Below are positions 56,126 through 64,000 of a DNA stretch of 64,000 nucleotides, piece by piece. The translations under genes and the position numbers were made by a program. Location of the stretch: assembly GCA_022316685.1 (NCBI GenBank), contig JAKJHU010001546.1, positions 1 to 64,000 on the forward strand, written 5' to 3'. The stretch's first letter is position 1. Each line of letters begins with the position of its first letter. The stretch comes from Progne subis subis (taxonomy: Eukaryota; Chordata; Aves; Passeriformes; Hirundinidae). The notes under the pieces were generated by a model that had not been told where the DNA came from, did not search any database, and saw only the letters and a list, made by a program, of their open reading frames with translations.

Positions 56126-56684
56126 TGTAGAAATCGCTCCTCTGCTGTGGACTCCAGGACGGTGTGGATGAATGCAGGAGAGAGATTTCTGAAGTTGGGT
56201 TTTAGAAGATGAGGTTTATTGTAAAGGATGGGGAGGCCTTGCTTTGCGCTGCCAGGCTGCAGCTCGTGGCAAGGCCTAGGAAGTGGGGGGAGGGAGAGGT
56301 AGGGAGAGGAAATTCCAAGAGAGGAAAGTCCCCGGGGAAGGGTGCCAGGCAAAGAGGACATCCAGCCCCCTTGGGACCCCTTATCAGGGGGCTTCAAGGT
56401 GGGCTGGGAAAGGACTTGTGCCAATGGGGTTACAGATACCTGATACTTCAGGGGAGGGTTACAGGTGTGGGATGAACCATACATTGGGGGTGAAACAGAA
56501 CATTCCATTTGACCTGGGTCTGGCTGCAGGTGACCTCCAGCTGGTCACAGAACTGTTTTCCCAGATATCCAGTAACTCTCAAACATCAAAACTTGCTTTC
56601 AATTCTATCTCACTTACAGGTTTCTCATTCACAGAGTCTAAGCAGTCATATTTATAGGGCTTTCTGGCTTCATCCACCCCAACA
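56126..56684 (-). mobile_element. Solo LTR of the 7127-11888 provirus family
   Basis: On the minus strand it starts TGTTGGGGTGGATGAAGCC and ends ATTTCTACA, aligning end to end with both LTRs of the provirus (559 bp). Its right side meets the third duplicate copy at TTGCAGAAAGAAATAG. The corresponding empty site in the left arm is near 11995. Its left side is the flank of the previous LTR, not the expected duplicate sequence, and no convincing target duplication is present. Confidence 0.85.
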
Positions 56685-56765
56685 TTGCAGAAAGAAATAG
56701 TTACCTTGTAACAAGGAATGTGAATGAAGCCCTTTCCAGAAATCAGCAAATTTAGCAGAGCAAGT

Positions 56766-57560
56766 TGTATTGGTTTGGCACAGCCTGGATTTTGGCAGCA
56801 GGGGCACCAGGGTATCCATGGGAGATGCAGAGATCCACTCTCAGCCCCTGGGGATCCATGGGGATGCAGAAATCCACTCTCAGCCCCTGGGGATCCATGG
56901 GGATGCAGAGATCCACCCACAGCCCCTGGGGAGGTGCCCATCCCAGAGCGGGTGGATGCCTGGATGAGGCTGTGATCCCGTGGGAGACCCGGTGGAGAGA
57001 GGGGGCCCTGCTTCCAGGCTGGAGCAGCCTGTCCTTGGAGGACTGCACCCCGTGGGAGGAGAGCCCCATGCTGCAGCAGTTTGGGAGGACTGTGTGCCCG
57101 TGGGAGGGACTCACGTTGCAGCAGGTGCGGTAGGGCTGCTGCTCGTGAGAGTGGACCCACGCTGGGGCAGTTCATGGAGAACTGTATCCAGTGGGAGGGA
57201 CTCCATGGCCACATGGGGAAGGGCTCCTCTCCCAGAGCACCAGAAGAAGATCTCTAGATGAAATGAGAAAACTCCCATGCCCTGTCTCTCTGTGCTGTGG
57301 TGGGAAGAAGGGAGGGGCTGGGTGGAAAAAAGGTGTTTTAAGGGTTTATTTTACCTCTCATTATGCCTCTGATTCTGTTAGTATTAAAATTCACTTTGCA
57401 ACTTGAGCCTTTTTTGAATTTGAAGTATTTCTCCTGGTCCTTATGTCACTCATGAGCTGTTCGTTAATATTTTTTTCTTTCTCTGCCCAGCTGTGGCAGG
57501 GGAGGGTGAGTGAAGGACTCTTGTGGGTGCCTGGCAGTGGGCCAGTGTCCAATCATGACA
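56766..57560 (+). mobile_element. Solo ERVL LTR, copy 3, short minisatellite
   Basis: It starts TGTATTGGTTTGGCACAGCC, which keeps the TG terminus lost in copy 1, and ends AATCATGACA. Flanks are CAAGT (56761-56765) and CGAGG (57561-57565). The internal 39-bp array (56815-56925) has only about three units, so this copy is ~200 bp shorter than the other two and closer to the unexpanded state. Confidence 0.75.
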
Positions 57561-57564
57561 CGAG

Positions 57565-57990
57565 GTAACTGCAAACAGCTGACCCCTGGCTATTTGAGCA
57601 GGCAATCTTATAGAGCATTTGCAGGAAGCAGGGGCAATAAGTTCAAGCCCCAGGAAGTTTTCTGAGCCTTCATCAAAACAACCACCAGGAGGGTGACGAG
57701 CACAGACCACGCTTATACTACAAGGGCTTACCTAAACATGTGATTAGAAAATATGTACAATATGAAGGTTGGAAAGTATTATGTGAACATTAAAAAAAAC
57801 AACCAAAAAAAAGTATAAAAGCTAGTACTGTGTGAAGGACACACAAATGAGTTTGTGGTGGAGCTATCCCCCTCACTCCTGATGTCGAATAAACAGATAC
57901 CTGCTCTAAAAGCCTTATAGTATGGGTTACTGTTTTCTTGCCTAGTTTTCCCGCGGTTTTCTTACCCACCTCATTGCCTGTAAAGTTGGA
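57565..57990 (+). other. Possible LTR-like segment with TATA and AATAAA, copy 3
   Basis: Best-preserved copy of the segment at 13117-13560. AAGTATAAAAGCTAGTACTG (57811) and GTCGAATAAACAG (57884) are about 75 bp apart, like a retroviral TATA and polyadenylation signal. Ends are not defined. Confidence 0.35.
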
Positions 57991-58261
57991 CATACCAGCA
58001 GGAATTCCCAGTTGTTGGGAGAGGCTCTTTAGTCCCTGGCTATGAAAGCTTCCCACTGCTGATGGATGAATGTGGGTGATGGCAACATCGTAACTGGTGA
58101 TGGATCTTTCTTAATCACTGCAGGCAATCTTTGATAGTGATGTTTGGGTGAATTGCTGAGCTTCTCCTTTTGTGATTCTTTGCAGTTCTGCATTATGTAA
58201 ATTACATTATTCCTTAGGTGTGTGTCAGTTTTGCGTGCTGACCCTGCTCACCTGCAAAATG

Positions 58262-58445
58262 GACACAGCAGGCCCCAGAGAACCAAAGGTGTCTTGTGAC
58301 ACTGCGGGGCCTGGTGTGACCAAGGGAACCATAGTGACACTGTGGGGCAAATGGAACCAAGGGACCAGTGTGACGCTGTGGAGACTCATGGAACCAAGGA
58401 GATCATTCTGACAATGCAGGGACTCTCATAATCAAGGGTCCATTG
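58262..58445 (+). repeat. ~38-bp minisatellite, locus 6
   Basis: About five units (AACCAAAGGTGTCTTGTGAC, CTGTGGGGC, CATGGAACCAAGG). Only a single unit remains at the matching place in the left arm (~13580-13640) and right arm (~46845-46890). Confidence 0.85.
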
Positions 58446-60180
58446 TTTTCCTCTCCCTGCCCCAGCCCTGCAGAGCAGCCCAGACCTGTCTGGCCCTGCA
58501 GCAGGAACTGGAGGCACTGGAGGTCAGGAACAGCCACTCTGTGTCTGGAATGCTCAGGACATGCTCAGCTCAGGCAGCTCGTGCAGCCCCAGGGCCAGCC
58601 CCGCTGCCCAGCACAGCAGCACAGAGTTGGCCCCGGGACTCCTCAGGCAGCTCCTGCTGCCCCAGGGACAGGGCAGCCTCTGGCCAGGGCTCCTCTGCAC
58701 AGCCACGGGCTCCTGCTCTGCTCCTGGCACATGCCAGCTGCCCACAGAGCCTTTGCCAGGGGAACACGTCTGTGCTGGCCTGAGCAGCCATTGCTGCAGC
58801 CCCTGCCCTGCTGCCCACAGCCCCGAGCTGGGGCTGCTGCTCTGCAGAGCACGGGGGCTGTGCTGCCCGGGGCCCTGGGCTGCCTCTGCTGGGCTCTGCT
58901 GCTCAGGCTGGGAGACAGGCAGCTGATGCTGCTCCCTGCACTGACCCCCTCGCACACAGGCTCTGCTGGGGCCATGGAGGCTGCTCAGAGGTGCCTGCCT
59001 TGTTCCAGGGCTGCCCCATGGCCTTGGGGCTGCCCTGCATCCTCCTGGGGAAGTTCCCTGAGGGTCAGACCAGCCCGTGCCCAGACCCCTTTCCCTGTGC
59101 CTGCTCTGTCCCCTGGGGCTGCAGATCTCTCCTGGCTCACAGCACACATTCAGTCCTTGATCTCGGGGTGAGCCCACCCTGGCCAGGCCTGTGCCCAGGG
59201 AGCTCCACTCCCTGCTGATCCCTGGCACACACTGTCCCTGCAGGTGCCCTGTGTTCTCCTGGCAGCTCCCAAGGCCCTCCAGACAAACCTTCCCCTGCCA
59301 TCAGCCCTGGCACCAGCTGCAGAGCCCCAGCCAGGTTCAGCACAGACCATTCCCCATCTGATGGGCCCTGGCCACCAACAAGCAGAAGCTGAGCCAGCCC
59401 TGAGTGCCCTGAAGGCCACACTGGGACCCTGATCTCATCCCACTGAGCCCTGGGAGAACAAGGAACACAAGGAGCCTCTTCAGAGTCTGTTCCTTGGGCC
59501 TGTTCCTGAGAGGGACTGTGCAGGGAGAGCAAAGCCTTCCCGCCCTGCCCTCAGGAGGTCCCTTTGCTGCTGCAGCTGCTGTGCTGGAGCCCAGCTGTGT
59601 CCCAGCAGTGCCCATGGCCTGTCCCTGCCTGTGGGCACAGCACGGACACGCAGCAGCACAGTGACCAAGCTGCCAGAGCACTCGGGCCTGACAGCCACAG
59701 CAGGGCTGGGAAGGAGAGGCTGGAGTTGGGAAGAGCAGATGTGGGAAGAGCCAGGGCCATTGTCCCTGGCTGTGCTGGGGGTCTTCCCTCCACCTCTGCT
59801 CACAGGCACTGCCCCTGCAGAGACAGAGAAGGGCAGAGGAAGCATCTTGGACACACAGGGCAGAGCAGGACACTTTATTTTACATAAATGCACAGTGATG
59901 ATGGCTCCTTACTGTCTCTGCTTAATACAAGCATGGGAGATGCCGATGTAACAATACTGTGACTAATGGCATCCCTTTATGGCAAACTTTATCCAAAGTA
60001 AAAAAAAAAAAAAAAAAAGTAAGAAAAGGAAAAATAGAACACACCAAATAGAATAACAATAAAGACATATGGCACAAAGCAGTCTGGCCCTAGAATGAGT
60101 TCCATTCTGAATGCTATGCAGAAACAAAGAGGCACTTAATTTTTTCTGATAAGCACAGAGTGGTCATATTCCTCAGGGCA

Positions 60181-60275
60181 TCCTCACGCTCCTGGTTCCT
60201 CAGGCTCTAGATGAGGGGGTTCAGTGTTGGAGGCACCAGCAAGTACAGAAGTGACAGTGTCAGATCCAGGGATGG
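60181..60275 (-). pseudogene. Olfactory receptor TM7/C-terminal remnant, copy 3
   Basis: Third copy of the remnant at 15384-15476, minus strand, with the same TLNP and SLRNQE-type end but a stop within the final helix codons (CTAG in place of CCAG). Directly beyond it, at GATGGGCACC, the provirus LTR begins. Confidence 0.78.
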
Positions 60276-60280
60276 GCACC

Positions 60281-60575
60281 TGTGGGAGATTAGGGACAGG
60301 CGGTCGGAAGATATCGTGTTGTACGGGCAGACAGAACCCCTCCCTCAACACTTAGTTGTTTAGTGTCCTTGACAAGCTAAGCAACACCTAACTTGTAACG
60401 TAAGCAGACGGATGTGATGTAGCAAACAGAGGTTTTATAACTCCATGTAACCAGTCAATAAACGCCATTAGCCGTCCACCACACTGGTGTCTGTGAGCTG
60501 ATGGACCGAGCAGCCTGGCTGTGGCTGCCGTGTGTCGTTCCTGAACCAGGTCGCTACACCTCAGCGGAGGCAGCA
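60281..60575 (+). repeat. 5' LTR of the beta-gag/gamma-env provirus
   Basis: It starts TGTGGGAGATTAGGGACAGG and ends GGAGGCAGCA (295 bp). GTTTTATAACTCC (~60432) is the TATA region and CAATAAACGCC (~60458) the polyadenylation signal. The first 12 bases recur at 63989-64000 with one change. Confidence 0.85.
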
Positions 60576-60577
60576 AG

Positions 60578-60595
60578 TGTGCCGAAGCCCCGGGA
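60578..60595 (+). promoter_or_regulatory. Primer-binding site, phenylalanine-tRNA type
   Basis: TGTGCCGAAGCCCCGGGA follows the LTR after two bases. It closely resembles the tRNA-Phe complementary site TGGTGCCGAAACCCGGGA used by some class II (IAP-like) elements, differing by one missing base, one substitution and one extra base. Confidence 0.7.
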
Positions 60596-60691
60596 GTCGC
60601 CCGGGAAATCGGGAGTCGCCTGGACGGGTGAACGACGGCTGAGCGGGGGCCAGCTCGGCGAGGGGGATGCCCCAGGACCTGTTAGAGATGG

Positions 60692-61571
60692 ATGGAAGCT
60701 CTCATGAAGGTCGTATCTCAGATTCATAAACAGTGGGGAATTGATTTTAAAGAAAAAGATTTTACCCTCGCAGTGACGAGGCTTTTGCAACTTAGTATCA
60801 TCAATCTTCCGGTGGAAATTCTCCACCCAGATATTTGGGATCAGTGTATGAAAGCTTTAGCCGAGGAAACTATGTTTCAGGGTCGGCAAAGTATCTTAAG
60901 TCATGGGGGAGGGTTGTGCAAGCTTTACAAAGGGCTTTGCAGGAACAAGAGACCTGGAAAGCTGCACAGCATTGTCTAAAATTTACGCCGCAGCTCGGTG
61001 TAGGAGCTGCAACGCAAACTGTTTTAGAAGAAACTTTTTCAGAGGAAAATTTTAAAGGGGATTATCAGAGTGTAGGAAAATGCGGTCTGAAAGACAATGA
61101 GTCTGTTCAGACTGCTGATAAAGTTTGTCCTAATGACTGTGGAGGCTTGCAGGAACAAATCTTCCTTCAAAGCCTTCAAGTCCAGAGTTAGCTGCTGAAG
61201 AAAAAAATCAAGCAAAATTGTTTTATGATCAATTAACTGAGGAAGCTAGGAATATTGCCAAAAATTCTGCCGGGGGGTCGCTGGTAGAAGGGGCTGAGGG
61301 GGGACCTCCACCCTCTACAGCAGGAGATTGCATTGAATCGCTGGGAGAAAATAAGAATGTAACTAAATCAGAATATTTGGCAGACAACCAAGAACCAGCA
61401 AACAAAGAAAGTTTTTTACACAGTGTGCCTGCTGCCAACAGCTTGTTTGATAGTGCGGGCACACGCGAACAGAAGAAAGAGGGAATTAAAGGTAGTCGGA
61501 ATGCTTGCCAAATAGGACATTCTTTAAAGGAACAGTTTAAAAAGGGGAAAAAAGGGACGGCCCAGCCCTGA
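60692..61571 (+). pseudogene. gag matrix and linker region (beta-like), frameshifted
   Basis: From 60692 the frame reads KVVSQIHKQWGIDFKEKDF and ILHPDIWDQCMKAL, the helical matrix of a class II Gag. Near 60880 the homologous reading moves to another frame (SGSAKYLKSWGRVVQALQRA, QEQETWKAAQ). Near 61165 it moves again to the frame that stays open to 61569 (YDQLTEEARNIAKN). The linker is Glu/Lys-rich, with two ~50-bp tandem units of GGGACGGCCCAGCCCTGAGG type just after it (61555-61630). Which ATG was used is unclear: the one at 60688 reaches a stop within 14 codons. Confidence 0.78.
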
Positions 61572-61871
61572 GGGAAAGGGGCGGGGCCCAGAGGGAAGGG
61601 ACGGCCCAGCCCTGAGGGAAAGGGGCGGGTCGGAGCCCGACCAAAAGGCTCTGGAGCCCGGAAGCAGCCAGTCAGTCGACTTCCGGCTCTGAATCGGACT
61701 CTAGCTCAGGGGACTGGGACAGCCAGTCCTCTGCTGCCGGCTCTGGCTCCGGCTCCGACAGAGAAGTAACAGTATATAAAATCAGTAACAACCATGTTTC
61801 TACTCGGGTTGAGGGGAAGTCAGAAAAAGAATGAACTCCTCTCACAGACTGGAGGAAAATAAAAGTCGCAT

Positions 61872-62702
61872 GTGCCGATTGGGGTCCATCGGCCACACTG
61901 GCTTTTCCAGTCCGAGTGGGGGGCAGGTGGAAATCAGAGAACATACTCCTCAGTAAACCCTAAGGATGTTCAAGCAATTGTTAAAGCAATAACTGACAGA
62001 GGGATCAATTCAGCTATGCTTTCTACTCTCATTGATAGTGTTTTTGGAGGGGATGACATGCTCCCATTTGACATAAAGCAAACCTGCAGATTGATTTTTG
62101 ATAGGGCAGGGATGATAGTTTTTAAACAAGAGTGGGAGGACAATTGTGCAAAGGAACTAGCTCTGGTCGCTGGTCCAGATCATCCTCTACACGGCTCCAG
62201 CCTGCAACGGCTCATGGGCACAGACCCAACCATGATCACCCCCCAGGCACAAGCCGAGGGCCTACGGGCCCACGAGGTCATGACAACTACCCGTGCTGCC
62301 AGGGAAGCCATCCACTTTGCTTCCATGGTCATTGCTAAACCATCATCATGGTCCACAATAAAGCAAAGTGAGAGTGAGAGTTTTACACAATTTGTAGATC
62401 GGCTCCAAGCATCACTTGACTCCTCAGCTTTGCCTTCAGAGGCAAAGGGTCCTGTGTTAGCAGAGTGCCTGCGCCAACAATGCAATTCAGCCACCAAGGA
62501 CATTTTACGGTCTTTACCACTCGGGTCCAGCATCGCAGACATGATCAGGCATGTTGCAAAAGAGGAACATTTTGCCCCAATCCAAGCAGCCATCCGTACC
62601 ACAGTAACTAGTGAAATGGCATGCTTTAAATGCAGCCAGGCATTTAATTTGGGCGAACGTGCAAATTATCAGACTCCTACCTTCAGTACCCCTATCAATT
62701 AG
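61872..62702 (+). pseudogene. gag capsid and start of nucleocapsid (beta-like)
   Basis: A 276-codon open frame, capsid-like from about residue 22 (the first capsid residues lie in another frame, shift near 61940). NPKDVQAIVKAITDRGINSA and PFDIKQTCRLIFD match the N-terminal domain. The major homology region, with ESESFTQFVDRLQASL, is at residues 167-182. C251 and C254 (CFKC) begin a nucleocapsid zinc knuckle whose Gly-His-Cys part is not present (AFNLGERAN). Soon after, sequence jumps to env. The capsid core is intact along this frame, which is unusual in such a damaged element. Confidence 0.82.
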
Positions 62703-62779
62703 ACTCTATCAGATTCTCACAGCATGCAGACACAGGAGAGAGGCCACACCTGGCACCTCCTCCTCATCCAGTCCTTTAG

Positions 62780-63861
62780 CTATTTACCAAAAACCTAAGT
62801 CAGATCCTTACAATCCATTTCTTAGTGTATTAAATGCTACCTTTTTGTCATTGAACCAATCCGATCCAAACTTTACAAAATCATGCTGGTTATGTTATAA
62901 TGCAGAACCTCCTTTTTATGAGGGTGCTGCCCTTGATGTTCCTTTTGAATATTCTGCAGCAGATAATCCACACAACTGTAGATGGGACACCCCTCAAAGG
63001 GAAATTACCCTGAGTCAAGTCACAGGCCGAGGCAAGTGCTTTGGCAATGTAACCTTAGCAAAGCAGATGGGAAACATTTGTGCTGAGTTCATCCAACCTA
63101 GCCAAAAGACTGATAAGTGGGCAGTCCTGTTCGTACCAGGAATGTGGGTCTGTCAACAATCTGGAATAACCCGCTGTGTGTACCTTGGTAAATTCAATAA
63201 CCTTGCTGACTTTTGTGTCCAAGTTCTTATTGTTCCTAGAGTCCTGTATCACCAAGAAGAGGAAATGTATCGCTTTTTAGAAGAAATCATCCAGCTCCAC
63301 AAAAGAGAAGTAGTAACAGGTATAACCATTGCAATGCTCCTTGGCCTAGGAGCTGCCGGTACAGCCACAGGTGTTTCAGCTCTCGTGACCCAACACCAAG
63401 GACTTTCTCAGCTGCAAATGACAATTGACGAAGACTTACTGAGAATTGAAAAATCCATCTCCTCTTTGGAAAGATCTATCTCCTCGCTTTCAGAAGTCGT
63501 CCTGCAGAACAGGCGAGGACTGGACCTCTTGCTCATGCAGCAAGGAGGCCTGTGTGCTGCCTTGAGAGAAGAATGCTGTTTTTATGCAGACCATACTGGA
63601 GTCGTGCGAGACTCCATGGCCGAGCTGAGAGAAAGACTAGCCCAGAGAAAGAGAGAGAGAGGCCCAACAAGGATGGTTCGAGTCATGGTTCAATCAGTCC
63701 CCATGGCTAGCCACCCTTGTTTCCACCCTAATAGGCCCTCTCACCATGATACTCTTGGGATTGATTTTGGGCCTTGCATTTTGAACAAGTTAGTTTCATT
63801 TGTTAGAAGCCGTTTAGAGAAAGTTGACATCCTATTTGTCGAACGCCTACAACTACCATGA
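62780..63861 (+). pseudogene. Gamma-type env (surface and transmembrane), anchor out of frame
   Basis: The open frame begins at 62611, but its first ~55 codons overlap gag and the deletion junction. Env-like sequence starts near codon 56. Features by codon of that frame: CWLC (92-95), the gamma-type disulfide motif of the surface subunit; GKCFGN (141-146); a weak basic processing site HKR (230-232); a hydrophobic Gly/Ala-rich fusion-peptide-like stretch (237-255); heptad-like leucines (265-300); the gamma-type segment starting LQNRRGLDLLL (298); and the CX6CC motif (Cys315, 322, 323). A 1-base shift near 63667 puts the membrane anchor in another frame, so this frame ends in unrelated residues. 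The signal peptide and start of the surface subunit are deleted. Not functional as it stands. Confidence 0.85.
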
Positions 63862-63972
63862 AGTGCACTTATTATTAACATGTTATATCACTTGGTATCC
63901 TATTATACTAACTTTAACAGCTTTTGCACTTTTTATAACATTTATACTTTTATAGGTGTTTTACTTAATCAT

Positions 63973-63988
63973 GAGGCAGGGGGGGAGA
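63973..63988 (+). promoter_or_regulatory. Polypurine tract of the beta-gag/gamma-env provirus
   Basis: GAGGCAGGGGGGGAGA lies directly before TATGGGAGATTA, the start of the 3' LTR. Confidence 0.8.
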
Positions 63989-64000
63989 TATGGGAGATTA

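Larger units (their letters stand above)
56685..60280 (+). repeat. Third, direct copy of the outer duplication arm
   Basis: This aligns with 11990-15480 in the same orientation and 44980-48470 reversed. It contains the ERVL LTR, the TATA-bearing segment, a minisatellite (58262-58445), the GC-rich block, an A-run (60001-60018) and the receptor remnant. Compared with the left arm it keeps about 350 extra bases at 58060-58400 that include the minisatellite, so the left arm probably lost them. It ends where the gamma-env provirus inserted. Confidence 0.92.
60281..64000 (+). mobile_element. Endogenous provirus: beta-like gag with gamma-type env, right end cut by window
   Basis: The order is 5' LTR (60281-60575), Phe-type primer-binding site, gag (60692-62702, broken), gamma-type env (about 62780-63861), polypurine tract (63973-63988) and the first 12 bases of the 3' LTR (63989-64000). 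The end of nucleocapsid, protease, all of pol and the start of env are missing, removed by a deletion near 62700-62780. It inserted into the receptor remnant after GGCACC. Uninterrupted versions of the site are at 15476-15485 and 44980-44990. Frameshifts in gag and env mean it cannot replicate. Confidence 0.9.

Noticed and set aside
56120..56690. Target duplication CCTCAG/TTGCAG for the reversed solo LTR
   Set aside because: Only three of six bases agree, and the left flank belongs to the preceding LTR's neighbourhood, so chance similarity is likelier.
1..64000. CRISPR arrays, bacterial operons, ribosomal or transfer RNA genes
   Set aside because: Tandem arrays here are minisatellite or satellite without spacer structure. 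No rRNA or tRNA-like cloverleaf was recognised, and the mobile elements are vertebrate.

Overview
The window looks like bird DNA, most likely from a songbird. I infer this from CR1 LINE remnants with the avian 3' end, remnants of the bird-expanded OR14-like olfactory receptor group, ERVL LTRs of a form I know from avian genomes, and several mutually nested class II retroviral LTRs. No intact host protein-coding gene is visible. Nearly all open frames are either repeat shadows or broken mobile-element and receptor genes. Family names come from motif recognition and memory of consensus sequences, not from a database search.

Layout. 1-3120 is a segmental duplicate (partner 29590-32700) ending in a ~38-bp minisatellite. 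3137-4390 is an old ERVL LTR, followed by more minisatellite (4395-4850), a CR1 fragment (4870-5190) and a ~190-bp satellite (6290-7126). 7127-11888 is a heavily deleted class II provirus with both LTRs, a Pro/Ala-rich gag, a capsid-integrase fusion frame and an env membrane anchor. 11889-25981 and 34450-48583 are the two arms of a ~14-kb inverted duplication. Each arm carries an ERVL LTR with an internal 39-bp minisatellite, a receptor C-terminal remnant, a CR1 and one OR14-like pseudogene. The 8.5-kb spacer holds minisatellite, a third receptor pseudogene, two solo LTRs, two satellite arrays and two further copies of duplicated blocks.

48584-56684 is a pile of endogenous retroviruses: an ERVL with gag, RT, RNase H and integrase remnants (50801-53436), two head-to-tail LTRs, another LTR nested inside the second, its inverted sister LTR, and a reversed solo LTR of the 7127-11888 family. 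56685-60280 is a third, direct copy of the outer part of the duplication arm. At 60281 it is interrupted, inside the receptor remnant, by a provirus that pairs a betaretrovirus-like gag with a gamma-type env. That provirus runs to the window end, where the first 12 bases of its 3' LTR are visible.

How it fits together: this is an olfactory-receptor pseudogene neighbourhood reshaped by duplication, inversion, minisatellite expansion and repeated retroviral insertion. Several duplication boundaries fall exactly on LTR ends, so LTR-mediated rearrangement is a reasonable explanation. There is no operon or pathway. The most informative objects are the beta-gag/gamma-env provirus, the inverted duplication with its third copy, and the minisatellite that grew inside an LTR.
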